Assembly: GCF_000013765.1 (NCBI RefSeq)
Contig: NC_007954.1
Location: forward strand, 4,030,001-4,094,000
Length of the DNA stretch: 64,000 nt
Direction of reading: 5' to 3'
Origin: Shewanella denitrificans OS217
GTDB taxonomy: Bacteria; Pseudomonadota; Gammaproteobacteria; Enterobacterales; Shewanellaceae
Part shown: in pieces, positions 9,404 through 18,467 of the stretch
Layout of the letters: each line of letters starts with the position of its first letter
Position numbering within the stretch: the stretch's first letter is position 1
Program-made: the position numbers and the translations under genes
The notes under the pieces: generated by a model
The model's input: the letters and a program-made list of their open reading frames with translations, nothing else
Databases searched by the model: none
What the model was told of the DNA's origin: nothing

Positions 9404-10387
9404 CTAACTGACCACGCCAAAAATAGTGAGCACAGACAATACCGTCAGTAGCAGGATAAAGTTACGCTTACTGAGTTCAAGTAGCGCCAAGGTTTCACGC
9501 ACGCTCAGAGGGGCATTTTTAGCAGAGTCGCTATCTAGGGTGTCATCGGCAAGCATTTCGGACACTATACTCGCCTCTGAGGCTAAGGCTGTCTCGGTAA
9601 TCAAGGTTTTAGCACCACTATGCCATTGCAGTGCCAGCTTACGCCAAATCAGCATTCCCGATGAAAACTGGCCACTCAATACGAAACCAAAACTAAAAAT
9701 ACGACTGGGCAGCCAATCCAATAACTTTTGAATTTCTTGCACTAACGGCATCTTAATATGGCTCGGTTCATCTGCAAGCTCGGCATTGTCAGCTACAACA
9801 CCTTGTTCTAGCAGCGCTTGCTTAGCCGTTTGGCAATGTTGTAATTGATTATTAAGACTTAATTCTCGCTGACTATAGTAACGCACAGTGCAGTACAAGA
9901 CGGCACCCACTGGGCCTAAGAAAATAAGAAATAACGCGACCGCGCCATAGTAGCGATAGTTGATCCAGGCCGATATTTGCCCGACCTTGGCACCTAAGTC
10001 ACGTTCATTTACCGCATCGAGACACTCACAGCAATCGAGTTCGCTGGCATAGCGAAAGCTTGCTTGCACATCACTGCGACACGCCGCTTGGATATATTTT
10101 TTAAAGGTATCTCTGAGGTTTTGGTGGCTAAAGCAGATAACAGACACAAAAATCCACGCGAGCAAATTAAATAATCCGAAAAATAACCCATCGAGCAAAT
10201 ACAAGATTAACCCTAAGATAATCGCTGGCAATGCCATGGCTAACAAGGCGCCACTGGTAGAAGCTAATGAATCCCGATCCCAAAAGCGCTTATGATAGCT
10301 TTGCATTAATGCATCAAATTGCCACTGACTGGGCAGCAGACGCAAACGCTCGACTAAGATGGCGATAAGCAGCGAAAAAAGTGCCAT
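9404..10387 (-). CDS. ampE: Inner-membrane regulatory protein AmpE
   Basis: Predicted multi-pass membrane protein, 327 aa, beginning MALFSLLIAILVERLR. Hydrophobic segments are visible at roughly residues 1-15, 47-85 (GALLAMALPAIILGLILYLL and beyond), 140-165 and at the C terminus (FILLLTVLSVLTIFGVV). AmpE accompanies AmpD in many gammaproteobacteria; its biochemical role is poorly defined, although it has been linked to beta-lactamase induction and cell-wall recycling. TAGGAAAAC lies about 14 nt before the ATG. It follows ampD on the same strand by about 80 bp, forming an ampDE operon. Confidence 0.9.
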   Translation of the reverse strand: MALFSLLIAILVERLRLLPSQWQFDALMQSYHKRFWDRDSLASTSGALLAMALPAIILGLILYLLDGLFFGLFNLLAWIFVSVICFSHQNLRDTFKKYIQAACRSDVQASFRYASELDCCECLDAVNERDLGAKVGQISAWINYRYYGAVALFLIFLGPVGAVLYCTVRYYSQRELSLNNQLQHCQTAKQALLEQGVVADNAELADEPSHIKMPLVQEIQKLLDWLPSRIFSFGFVLSGQFSSGMLIWRKLALQWHSGAKTLITETALASEASIVSEMLADDTLDSDSAKNAPLSVRETLALLELSKRNFILLLTVLSVLTIFGVVS

Positions 10388-10467
10388 ATTGATGTTTTCC
10401 TAATGCTGGGCTGGGGTTAAAAGATCATAACTTTTCTTAACTTCAGATATTGTTAATACAACAGGGG

Positions 10468-11049
10468 CTAGCGTCTAGCCAAGCTCGCGCCTAATTCGGC
10501 TCGATAAGCTGCCCAGTCGAAACTTTCACCGGGATCCGTCTTACGCCCGGGAGCAATATCACAATGACCAACAATATTATCTAGGCTAATCATAGGGTAT
10601 TGCGCCATTAACACCAAGGTTAAGGCAGTTAAGCACTGATATTGCGCTTGGCTATAGGGGATAGAATCTGTGCCCTCAAGCTCTATGCCAATGGCGAAAT
10701 CATTGCAATTTTGTCGACCCAAAAACTCAGAGAGCCCCGCATGCCAAGCTCTATCGTCACAACTGACGTATTGCACTAGCTCGCCATCGCGGCGAATTAA
10801 GAAATGTGCCGATACCCGCAAACCTTCAAGCTCAGCAAAACTGGCATCGGCATCGATGGCAAGACACCCTTGAAACAACTGGTCAATATAAGGCTTGCCG
10901 AATTGCCCTGCTGGCAAGCTGATATTATGAATAACCAGCAGACTGACCTCAGCATTGGGGCGCGCATTAAAGTGCGGCGATAAACAATGACGCGCTTCAT
11001 TTAACCAGCCGTGAGTTAAGCTCAATCCGTCATTCATCTTGGGTTCCAT
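10468..11049 (-). CDS. ampD: 1,6-anhydro-N-acetylmuramyl-L-alanine amidase AmpD
   Basis: Cytosolic zinc amidase that removes the peptide from anhydromuropeptides during peptidoglycan recycling and so controls AmpR-dependent beta-lactamase induction. The Amidase_2 fold is clear: zinc ligands His41 (VIHNISLP), His162 (GHCDIAPGRK) and Asp172 (KTDPG), and the IGIELEGTD segment. About 193 aa. The start is ambiguous: ATG 11049 (AGAGA just upstream) or ATG 11037 (closer to E. coli length); a TTG at 11064 is also open. A tract of eight TTACTTG heptamers begins only 26 bp upstream of ATG 11049. Confidence 0.93.
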   Translation of the reverse strand: MEPKMNDGLSLTHGWLNEARHCLSPHFNARPNAEVSLLVIHNISLPAGQFGKPYIDQLFQGCLAIDADASFAELEGLRVSAHFLIRRDGELVQYVSCDDRAWHAGLSEFLGRQNCNDFAIGIELEGTDSIPYSQAQYQCLTALTLVLMAQYPMISLDNIVGHCDIAPGRKTDPGESFDWAAYRAELGASLARR

Positions 11050-11074
11050 TTTCTCTGTGCTCAAATAGCTTGAG

Positions 11075-11137
11075 TTACTTGTTACTTGTTACTTGTTACT
11101 TGTTACTTGTTACTTGTTACTTGTTACTTGTTACTTA
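11075..11137. repeat. Heptanucleotide tandem repeat (TTACTTG x 8 plus partial) upstream of ampD
   Basis: Eight perfect head-to-tail copies of TTACTTG run from 11075 to 11130, followed by a ninth degenerate unit TTACTTA. They lie in the ampD-nadC divergent region, immediately before ampD. Perfect short repeats expand and contract by slippage; here that would change leader or promoter spacing rather than a reading frame. Confidence 0.95.
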
Positions 11138-11392
11138 GGGAATGATAATTAGTGAATAGCAATCGGGCAAAGTGAAGCCGCAATCTGCCTAGCCCTATTG
11201 TTAATATCAACGTTAATATCATCATAAGTTAACAGCTATCTTACTGACAAAAAACTACTAAGTCCTAAATACAAGTATGTTAATCTATTGAGTATTAAAC
11301 AAGATCCCATGACGCTAAAATCTGCCATCATCTTCGCCTGCTGTAAATCGCACAATGAAGTTGTCAGAGTCAGCCTGTAGCAAGGAATTTTT
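11138..11392. other. Divergent ampD/nadC promoter region
   Basis: AT-rich spacer between the heptamer tract and nadC. It must contain the promoters of both operons. Repeated GTTAATATCA units occur near 11200-11222. I could not fix a -10/-35 pair with confidence. Confidence 0.4.
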
Positions 11393-12268
11393 ATGTTAGA
11401 AAATGACATCCGCCATTCAGTCAAAACCGCACTCAATGAAGATTTAGGCCATAACGAGCATCAAAGTGTCGAAGCCATGCTTAATGCCGATATCACGGCT
11501 ATGCTTATCCCTGCTGAAAAGCAGGTTAGAGGCACACTGATTACCCGTGAAGACGGCGTTTTCTGTGGCAAAGCATGGGCCGAACAGGTATTTAATCAAT
11601 TGGGCGGTCAAGTTGCCCTGCACTGGCATGTGGATGATGGCGATCTGGTGGTTGCGAATCAGGTATTGTGTGAGCTCTCTGGCTCAGCCCGAGTGATTTT
11701 AACCGGTGAGCGCACCGCAATGAACTTCATTCAAACCTTATCTGGGGTGGCAAGCCTGACTAAGCGTTATGTTGATAAGCTCGCTGGCACTCAGACTCGC
11801 CTGCTCGATACTCGAAAAACCATCCCTGGCCTTCGCACTGCGCAAAAATATGCTGTCACCTGTGGCGGCGGTAAGAATCATCGCATTGGCTTGTTTGATG
11901 CGTTCCTTATTAAAGAAAACCACATCATGGCCTGTGGCGGTATCGCTGAGGCCATACAAGCGGCGCGAGCATTACATAATGATAAGCCGGTCGAAGTGGA
12001 AGTTGAGTCCCTCGATGAGCTGAAGGCAGCCCTCGATGGTGGCTGCGACATCATAATGCTAGATAACTTCGATATCACCATGATGCTTGAAGCTGTGGCA
12101 ATCAATAATGCCTATAAAGAAGGCGGCAGAGGCGCAAAGCTTGAAGTCTCAGGCAACGTCACCTTAGATACCTTGGCCGACTTTGCTAAAACAGGGGTGG
12201 ATTATATTTCTGTGGGGGCATTAACTAAGCATGTTAGGGCGCTGGATTTATCACTGCGGCTAAAATAA
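11393..12268 (+). CDS. nadC: Quinolinate phosphoribosyltransferase (decarboxylating)
   Basis: Converts quinolinate and PRPP to nicotinate mononucleotide, CO2 and PPi in de novo NAD synthesis. The 291-aa protein shows family blocks: LNEDLGH at the N terminus, TGERTAMNFIQTLSGVAS, RLLDTRKTIPGLR, the catalytic KYAVTCGGGKNHRIGLFDAFLIKENH, EVEVESLDEL, IIMLDNFD and the C-terminal VDYISVGALTKH. AAGGAATTTTT precedes the ATG. It is divergent from ampDE and upstream of the pil cluster, a common gammaproteobacterial order, but an 850-bp gap separates it from pilA, so it is probably its own unit. Confidence 0.96.
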   Translation: MLENDIRHSVKTALNEDLGHNEHQSVEAMLNADITAMLIPAEKQVRGTLITREDGVFCGKAWAEQVFNQLGGQVALHWHVDDGDLVVANQVLCELSGSARVILTGERTAMNFIQTLSGVASLTKRYVDKLAGTQTRLLDTRKTIPGLRTAQKYAVTCGGGKNHRIGLFDAFLIKENHIMACGGIAEAIQAARALHNDKPVEVEVESLDELKAALDGGCDIIMLDNFDITMMLEAVAINNAYKEGGRGAKLEVSGNVTLDTLADFAKTGVDYISVGALTKHVRALDLSLRLK

Positions 12269-13124
12269 CCCTTAGTGTTATCTACTAGCTCTATCTAATA
12301 GCTCTACCTAAATAGCCAAACGCCATCTAGCCTTCCTATGATGGCCTCTTCACCCGCTTGTCATGGTTATATTTTAAGCAACAATTTCAGCCAGAGCCCA
12401 GCAACAATTGCATCCTTAATACTTTTGACTCACGTCAATAAACCGGCAGGAAAACGCAAAAGCCAATTAATCACTAAGGTTAGCTCAAGTGTCAAAAAAA
12501 TGTTATAACTTGAAGCTCTAAAAACACGCAAGCTAACAATATTTAATTGTTTTTTTGATTTTTATGCATTGTGGCTATTTCAATTTCAGTAACTTTATAC
12601 TAACTTTTACCACAGGCGAGATGGCCTTTCGGCCAGACAGCGATGTTAAAAATATAAGGCGACCCACTTAAGGCTAGACTAAAGTTATTTCGACAATCAT
12701 TTTCAACCCAGCTTTCGACCGCAGGCTTTCTTGAACAGGAATGCTTTCTTGAGCAGGATAGTTTAGGAACTAAGTGTTCGAAAGTATAAATGTAGAAAGT
12801 GTGGTAAGTGTGGAAAGTGTAGGAATAGCTAAACCTTAGCCAAATTTAGGTCACCTTTTAAATATCTCTGTTTTGCCGAAACGACATACGAAAGGAAGCC
12901 AATTTTCATCAAGCAAAATGTAACGATGAAAAACAACTGAATTTCAAACCGCCACAAAATCTAGTGCTTACGCTAGTGCAAGTGGCACAACAGCAGAAGC
13001 ACATTAAGCGTAAATGCTTGATCGCTTTAGAAGCAACTTAAAACTTGAGGCCGCAGCGTAGCTTTACAGGATGTAATATTAAACCAGGGATGACGCTAGA
13101 ATACGGACTCGATGGAGAAATAAT
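12269..13124. other. Long intergenic region upstream of pilA
   Basis: About 855 bp with no supported gene. A hairpin GCCATC...GATGGC near 12323-12344 may end nadC transcription. TGGCC-TTTC-GGCCA forms a short hairpin at about 12619-12632. Around 12776-12830 there is a degenerate repetition of GAAAGTRTAAATGTAG/GAAAGTGTGG-like units. Pilin genes are often driven by sigma-54; I looked for GG-N10-GC and found no good match. Confidence 0.45.
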
Positions 13125-13541
13125 ATGAAATCAATTAAGCAAATGAAAAACGCCAAAGGCTTCACGTTAATCGAATTAATGATCGTAGTGGCGATCATAG
13201 GTATTTTAGCTGCAGTCGCACTGCCTGCATACCGTGATTACACTGGTGCTGCTCACGGTGGCGCGGCAATGAAAGGATTGGGCGCGTATACATCTAAAGC
13301 CGTAACCTGTGTGCAATCTGGTGTTGCCTGTGACTCAATTAATCAAGACATGCTAAATGTTCCTGAATTAGGTGCTGCAGTTGGTACTTTTGCGGAAGGA
13401 ACTGGTGGTAGCATTACTTTTAATGAAGGTAGTTGTTCAGTAACTGCAGCCATTAACCCGACTGGGGCAGTAGATTTCACAGCAACAACGACTGGGTCAG
13501 GTGCTACAGCAGCCCAGTGTCAAGATGGTGCTGGGATCTAA
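13125..13541 (+). CDS. pilA: Type IV pilin major subunit
   Basis: Prepilin of 138 aa with a short leader ending KNAKG, followed by the canonical FTLIELMIVVAIIGILAAVA helix with Glu5 of the mature protein. PilD would cleave after the Gly and methylate the Phe. The C-terminal globular part is small, Ser/Thr/Ala/Gly-rich, and carries four cysteines (CVQSGVAC and SC...QC), enough for two disulfides including the D-region loop. GATGGAGAA precedes the ATG. It is followed by a strong hairpin and then pilBCD, so pilin can be made in excess over the machinery genes. Confidence 0.93.
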   Translation: MKSIKQMKNAKGFTLIELMIVVAIIGILAAVALPAYRDYTGAAHGGAAMKGLGAYTSKAVTCVQSGVACDSINQDMLNVPELGAAVGTFAEGTGGSITFNEGSCSVTAAINPTGAVDFTATTTGSGATAAQCQDGAGI

Positions 13542-13562
13542 AGTATAAAAGGTATCTAGAAG

Positions 13563-13588
13563 AAGGAGGGCAATCATTGCCCTCCTTT
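13563..13588 (+). terminator. Strong hairpin/terminator between pilA and pilB
   Basis: AAGGAGGGCAA (13563-13573), loop TCA, TTGCCCTCCTT (13577-13587), followed by TATATTT. The perfect 11-bp stem lies 21 nt before the pilB start. It probably terminates most pilA transcripts and lets only some continue into pilBCD, or protects the pilA mRNA 3' end. Confidence 0.85.
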
Positions 13589-13608
13589 ATATTTAACAGC
13601 GAGCATAC

Positions 13609-15318
13609 ATGCCCTCAACTGCGCTTCATCTAGGCCTCTCCAATTTGTTTATTCGCAAGGGTCTCCTTAGCGAAGACATCATGGCCTCCGCCATCGCCGA
13701 TTCACGTAAAAATAAACACTCGCTAGTAGCAACCCTGATTAACGGCAAGCACTTATCCGCTCGTGAAATTGCCGAGCTGTGCCATGAAGAATATGCCACC
13801 CCGCTATTAGACTTAGCAGAATTCGATGTTGCCGCCATCGCGGAAGACTTATTAAATAAAAAACTTATCGCCAAACATCAGTGCTTACCGCTATTTAAGC
13901 GCGGTAATCGCCTCTATATTGCTACCTCTGACCCCACCAATATTACCGCATTGGAAGATTTTCAATTTAGCTTAGGCCTGCACGCCGAAGCCATTTTGGT
14001 GGAAGACGATAAGCTCAGCAAGGCCCTAGAGAAGGTCATCGAAGATGATATTACTGGGTTAGATCTAAACGGCATGGATGAAGCCGCCCTCGCTGGCATT
14101 GAAATCACCGACACAGACAAGCGTCATGAAGAGCCAGGCGGTGAAAGCAGTGACGATGCACCCATCGTTATTTACATTAATAAAATCCTCACCGATGCCA
14201 TACGTAAAGGCGCCTCAGATTTGCATTTTGAGCCCTATGAGAAGCGCTATCGCATTCGTTTTCGCATCGATGGCATACTCCATGAAGTCTCAGAGCCGCC
14301 AGTGGCACTTTCCGGGCGTATTTCGGCCCGCTTAAAGGTGATGTCAAAACTTGATATTGCCGAGCGCCGCGTGCCACAAGATGGCCGCATCAAGATGAAG
14401 CTATCCCGCACTAAATCTATCGACTTTCGTGTTAGCACCTTGCCCACCATCTGGGGTGAGAAAATCGTAATGCGTATTTTGGACTCTTCATCGGCGCAGT
14501 TAGGTATTGAAAAACTTGGCTATGAAGACGATCAACGCTTGCTCTATGAAGAAATGCTCGCCAAGCCTCAGGGGATGATTTTAGTCACAGGCCCCACGGG
14601 CTCAGGTAAAACCGTGTCCTTGTACACAGGTCTTAATATTCTCAATACCGAAGAGCGTAATATTTCCACCGCAGAAGACCCAGTTGAAATTAACCTCGAA
14701 GGGGTGAATCAGGTCCATATCAATTTAAAAGCCGGCCTGACGTTTGCGTCAGCCCTGCGCTCATTTTTGCGCCAAGATCCGGATGTGGTCATGGTGGGTG
14801 AAATACGTGACTTGGAAACTGCAGAAATCGCTATTAAGGCGGCGCAAACCGGCCACTTAGTGCTATCGACACTGCATACTAACTCGGCGGCGGAAACCCT
14901 AACCCGCCTCATTAACATGGGTGTGCCTGGTTATAACATTGCAAGTTCGGTGAATTTAATTATCGCTCAGCGTTTGGCAAGGCGCCTGTGTCCCGAGTGC
15001 AAACATGCCGAAGATATTCCTGTGGCCGAGCTGCAGCGCTTAGGCTTTCAACAAGCTGATATCGACAAAGGTTTCACTGTGTTTAAGCCCGTTGGCTGTG
15101 AGTTTTGCTCCGGTGGCTATAAGGGCCGTTTAGGCGTATATGAAGTGATGAAGATGTCTGATGATATTGCCCGCACCATAATGGAAGGCGGTAACTCATT
15201 GCAAATTGCCCGCATCGCCAAAGAGCAAGGCATGCGGGATTTACGCCAATCGGGTCTGTTAAAAGTAATCCAAGGCCTAAGTAGCATCGCCGAGATCAAT
15301 CGTATCACCAGCTCTTAG
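13609..15318 (+). CDS. pilB: Type IV pilus assembly ATPase
   Basis: Cytoplasmic hexameric ATPase that powers pilus extension. The 569-aa product has an N-terminal T2SSE/MshEN-like domain (IRKGLLSEDIMASAIADSR) and the GspE/PilB catalytic domain: Walker A GPTGSGKTVS at about residues 327-336, Asp box with FRVSTLPTIWGEK, Walker B-like MVGEIRDLETAEIAIKAA and His box TGHLVLSTLHTN. A zinc tetracysteine is present (Cys461, Cys464, Cys497, Cys500). Its place between pilA and pilC fits the standard pilABCD cluster. The ribosome site is weak, consistent with low expression relative to pilin. Confidence 0.96.
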   Translation: MPSTALHLGLSNLFIRKGLLSEDIMASAIADSRKNKHSLVATLINGKHLSAREIAELCHEEYATPLLDLAEFDVAAIAEDLLNKKLIAKHQCLPLFKRGNRLYIATSDPTNITALEDFQFSLGLHAEAILVEDDKLSKALEKVIEDDITGLDLNGMDEAALAGIEITDTDKRHEEPGGESSDDAPIVIYINKILTDAIRKGASDLHFEPYEKRYRIRFRIDGILHEVSEPPVALSGRISARLKVMSKLDIAERRVPQDGRIKMKLSRTKSIDFRVSTLPTIWGEKIVMRILDSSSAQLGIEKLGYEDDQRLLYEEMLAKPQGMILVTGPTGSGKTVSLYTGLNILNTEERNISTAEDPVEINLEGVNQVHINLKAGLTFASALRSFLRQDPDVVMVGEIRDLETAEIAIKAAQTGHLVLSTLHTNSAAETLTRLINMGVPGYNIASSVNLIIAQRLARRLCPECKHAEDIPVAELQRLGFQQADIDKGFTVFKPVGCEFCSGGYKGRLGVYEVMKMSDDIARTIMEGGNSLQIARIAKEQGMRDLRQSGLLKVIQGLSSIAEINRITSS

Positions 15319-15494
15319 CGCTTGAGCTTAGCTCTTGTGCTAAGCGCTTAGCGAATAGCCATATTTTAATCTCTAGCTTAGTTATTCGTATTAGAAAGTG
15401 GCTAAAATTTCCAGTTCAAAAGCATCCAAACCGCTGATTTAAATGCTATGTTAACACTATACTTTTCCAATAATGTCACCCAAGGAGCGGCTTT

Positions 15495-16763
15495 ATGGCA
15501 ACTGCCAGCGCAAGTAAAAGGCCTGCAAAAAAGAAAAATGATGTTAAGCATCAGCCTAAGGTGTTTACCTTTCAGTGGAAAGGTGTAAATAGAGATGGTC
15601 AGAAAACCGCAGGTGAGCTACGTGGCACCAGTATCAGTGAAATCAAGGGCATACTCAAATCACAAGGGGTAACCCCCAAAGGGGTCAATAAAAAATCGGC
15701 CCCGTTATTTAAGCTGTTCGAGCCACAGATTAATGCCATGGATACCACCATGCTCACTCGCCAAATTGCAACTATGTTGGCCGCTGGCGTGCCCTTAGTC
15801 ACCACTTTAGAACTATTAGGCCGTGGCCATGAAAAACCTAAAATGCGTGAACTCCTCGCCATTATCATCGCCGATGTGCAATCGGGTATTCCTCTTTCTA
15901 ATGCACTAAGACCCCACAGGCGCTATTTTGACGACCTCTATGTGGATTTAGTCGCAGCAGGCGAGCATTCTGGCGCCTTAGATCTGGTGTTCGATCGCAT
16001 CGCCATCTATAAAGAAAAAGCCGAGGCGCTCAAGTCAAAAATCAAGAAAGCCATGTTCTACCCCGCCGCCGTAGTTGTGGTTGCGGTGGCGGTCACTGTG
16101 TTACTCCTGCTATTCGTGGTGCCACAATTTGAAGATATTTTCGCCGGATTTGGCGCAGAACTGCCCGCATTTACCCAACTAGTACTGGGTATTTCACGTG
16201 CCTTGCAAGCCTCATGGCATGTTATTTTTGCTGCCATAGGGTTAGCGATTTTCTTGTTCGTGAGAGCACACAGAAGCTCGCAAATGGTGCGGGACAGAGT
16301 CGATGAAATAGTGCTTAAAATCCCCGCCATTGGCGATATTTTACATAAAGGCGCCATGGCGCGCTTTGCCCGTACCTTAGCCACCACCTTTGCGGCAGGT
16401 GTGCCATTAATCGATGGCTTAGAATCTGCCGCTGGCGCCTCCGGTAATGCCGTGTATCGCAAGGCATTACTTAAAGTCAAGCAAGAAGTGACTTCAGGCA
16501 TGCAGATGAATGTCGCCATGCGTACTACTAACCTTTTCCCTGATATGCTCATTCAAATGGTGATGATAGGCGAAGAATCTGGTTCACTGGATAATATGCT
16601 CAACAAGGTGTCGAACATCTATGAAATGCAGGTGGATGATGCGGTGGATGGACTATCTAGTTTAATCGAACCTGTGATGATGGTGGTGATAGGCACTCTA
16701 GTTGGTGGCCTTATCGTTGCCATGTACCTACCTATCTTCCAAATGGGTAAAATTGTCAGCTAA
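15495..16763 (+). CDS. pilC: Type IV pilus inner-membrane platform protein
   Basis: Polytopic protein that couples the PilB/PilT ATPases to pilin insertion. The 422-aa product has a Lys-rich N terminus, then two GspF/T2SSF domains, each with the family signatures (TTMLTRQIATMLAAGVPLVTTLELLG and ARFARTLATTFAAGVPLIDGLESAA). Membrane segments lie near residues 195-215 (AAVVVVAVAVTVLLLLFVVP), 245-260 and at the C terminus (VIGTLVGGLIVAMYLPIF). CAAGGAGC precedes the ATG. A gap of about 175 bp separates it from pilB. Confidence 0.96.
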   Translation: MATASASKRPAKKKNDVKHQPKVFTFQWKGVNRDGQKTAGELRGTSISEIKGILKSQGVTPKGVNKKSAPLFKLFEPQINAMDTTMLTRQIATMLAAGVPLVTTLELLGRGHEKPKMRELLAIIIADVQSGIPLSNALRPHRRYFDDLYVDLVAAGEHSGALDLVFDRIAIYKEKAEALKSKIKKAMFYPAAVVVVAVAVTVLLLLFVVPQFEDIFAGFGAELPAFTQLVLGISRALQASWHVIFAAIGLAIFLFVRAHRSSQMVRDRVDEIVLKIPAIGDILHKGAMARFARTLATTFAAGVPLIDGLESAAGASGNAVYRKALLKVKQEVTSGMQMNVAMRTTNLFPDMLIQMVMIGEESGSLDNMLNKVSNIYEMQVDDAVDGLSSLIEPVMMVVIGTLVGGLIVAMYLPIFQMGKIVS

Positions 16764-16770
16764 GCTTAAG

Positions 16771-16808
16771 CAGTTAGCAGTTAGCAGTTAGCAGTTAGCA
16801 GTTAGCAG
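16771..16808. repeat. Heptanucleotide tandem repeat (CAGTTAG x 5 plus partial) after pilC
   Basis: Five perfect copies of CAGTTAG occupy 16771-16805, followed by CAG. They start 7 bp after the pilC stop and lie in the pilC-pilD spacer. The unit length is the same as in the tract at 11075 but the sequence differs. Confidence 0.9.
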
Positions 16809-16920
16809 CAATGATAACTAGCTGATGACAATTGATTTATTCTAAGTAATTTATAACAATCAAATTTATATAAAAGAATTTGTAAAACCTAATTTATAAC
16901 AACTAAAAGAACCAGTACAG

Positions 16921-17838
16921 ATGAGTGAATTTATCGCCCTTATGGGCCAATATCCTGTTATTTTTATCAGTGTTTGCTTTATTTTTGCCGCCACCATAGG
17001 CAGCTTTCTTAACGTGGTTATCCACCGTCTACCTGTAATGATGAAGCGTGAGTGGCAAGCTGAATGTAATCAATACTTACAAGAGTATCACCCGGATATA
17101 GTCAAAGACGTCAGCCTGAAACGCTTAGAAAAACCGTTAGATAGTTTCCCCGAACGTTATAACTTGGTAGTGCCTAATTCCTGCTGCCCTAAATGCAATG
17201 CCGCCATTAAGCCTTGGCATAACTTACCTATCCTTGGCTGGTGCATGCTAAAAGGAAAGTGTGCTCAGTGCCAACAGGCTATTTCTGTACGCTATCCCGT
17301 TATCGAACTACTCACAGGGCTTATGGTTGCTGTCTTAGCTTGGCACTTTGGCCCTACAAGTCAGTTTTTGTTTGCCTCCCTACTGACCTTTGTCTTGATA
17401 GCATTGACTGGCATAGATCTCGATGAAATGCTATTGCCAGACCAGCTTACTATGCCGCTGCTTTGGCTAGGCTTGTTGATTAATTTACAAGGCGTATTCA
17501 CAAGTCCGACTGATGCCATCATAGGGGCAATTGCTGGTTATATGAGCCTATGGTCGGTGTTTTGGCTATTTAAACTCGTTACGGGTAAGGAAGGCATGGG
17601 TTACGGTGACTTTAAACTTCTGGCGGTGTTTGGCGCCTGGCTTGGTTGGCAAATGCTGCCATTGATAATTTTACTGTCTTCATTAGTGGGTGCAGTTGTC
17701 GGGATTGCGCTGATTTTAAGTAAAAAACTCAATCAAGGAAATCCGATCCCATTTGGTCCTTACATCGCCATGGCTGGTTGGATAGCGCTTATTTGGGGCA
17801 ATGACATAGTTAATTGGTATCTAGGCACCTTCTTGTGA
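16921..17838 (+). CDS. pilD: Prepilin peptidase / N-methyltransferase
   Basis: Inner-membrane aspartic protease that cleaves type IV and type II pseudopilin leaders and methylates the new N terminus. The 305-aa product carries the N-terminal domain with two zinc-type cysteine pairs (Cys89/Cys92 and Cys114/Cys117), the first catalytic Asp in GIDLDEMLLPDQLT and the second in the GYGDFKLLA (GxGD) motif, plus several transmembrane helices. The stop TGA (17836-17838) overlaps the coaE ATG by one base, so the two are translationally coupled, as in many relatives. Confidence 0.96.
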   Translation: MSEFIALMGQYPVIFISVCFIFAATIGSFLNVVIHRLPVMMKREWQAECNQYLQEYHPDIVKDVSLKRLEKPLDSFPERYNLVVPNSCCPKCNAAIKPWHNLPILGWCMLKGKCAQCQQAISVRYPVIELLTGLMVAVLAWHFGPTSQFLFASLLTFVLIALTGIDLDEMLLPDQLTMPLLWLGLLINLQGVFTSPTDAIIGAIAGYMSLWSVFWLFKLVTGKEGMGYGDFKLLAVFGAWLGWQMLPLIILLSSLVGAVVGIALILSKKLNQGNPIPFGPYIAMAGWIALIWGNDIVNWYLGTFL

Positions 17839-18458
17839 TGGAACATAAATTTATAGTCGGCCTCACGGGTGGCATAGGCAGTGGAAAGACCACTGTTTCA
17901 GATATGTTTAACCAACATGGAATAACCATAGTCGACGCCGACCTTGTCGCTCGTGAGGTCGTAGCCCCTGAAAGCACAGGCCTTAAGGCCATAGTCAGTC
18001 ACTTTGGTGAGCGAGTATTGCAAGCAGATGGCCAATTAGATAGAGCAAAACTCAGGATAGAAATATTCGACCAGCCTGAGCAAAGAGAATGGCTGAATAA
18101 CTTATTACACCCCATGATCCGCCAGCTGATGTTTTCCCAGATTGAACAAGCCCAATCTGCCTATGTCATTCTGGTTGCACCCTTGCTATTCGAAAATGAG
18201 TTAGATAAGTTAGTCAACAGCACCTTAGCGGTGGATATTTCACCACAATTACAAGTAAGCAGAACGTCAAGCCGGGATAATGTCGAGCCAGAACAAGTAC
18301 AAAAAATTATCGCCAGCCAGATAAGTCGTGAACTTAGGCTCGAAAAAGCCAATAAGATCATCGAAAATACTGGCGATTTTGACTATTTACGTCAGGCTGT
18401 CGCTAAGTTGCATCAAGAATATTTACGCCAAGCACAAGTTACCCAAGGGGAGCGATAA
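17838..18458 (+). CDS. coaE: Dephospho-CoA kinase
   Basis: Final enzyme of CoA synthesis; phosphorylates the 3'-OH of dephospho-CoA with ATP. The 206-aa protein from ATG 17838 has the P-loop GLTGGIGSGKT near its N terminus, DADLVAREVV, LHPMIRQLM and the family C-terminal segment with RDNVEPEQVQKIIASQ. A TTG-initiated extension to 17814 inside pilD is not conserved. One-base overlap with the pilD stop. Confidence 0.96.
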   Translation: MEHKFIVGLTGGIGSGKTTVSDMFNQHGITIVDADLVAREVVAPESTGLKAIVSHFGERVLQADGQLDRAKLRIEIFDQPEQREWLNNLLHPMIRQLMFSQIEQAQSAYVILVAPLLFENELDKLVNSTLAVDISPQLQVSRTSSRDNVEPEQVQKIIASQISRELRLEKANKIIENTGDFDYLRQAVAKLHQEYLRQAQVTQGER

Positions 18459-18467
18459 GCTATCACA

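Noticed and set aside
12940..13124. Possible sigma-54 promoter before pilA (TGGCAC near 12980)
   Set aside because: The GC expected 10 bases after GG is absent, so the -12 element does not fit.
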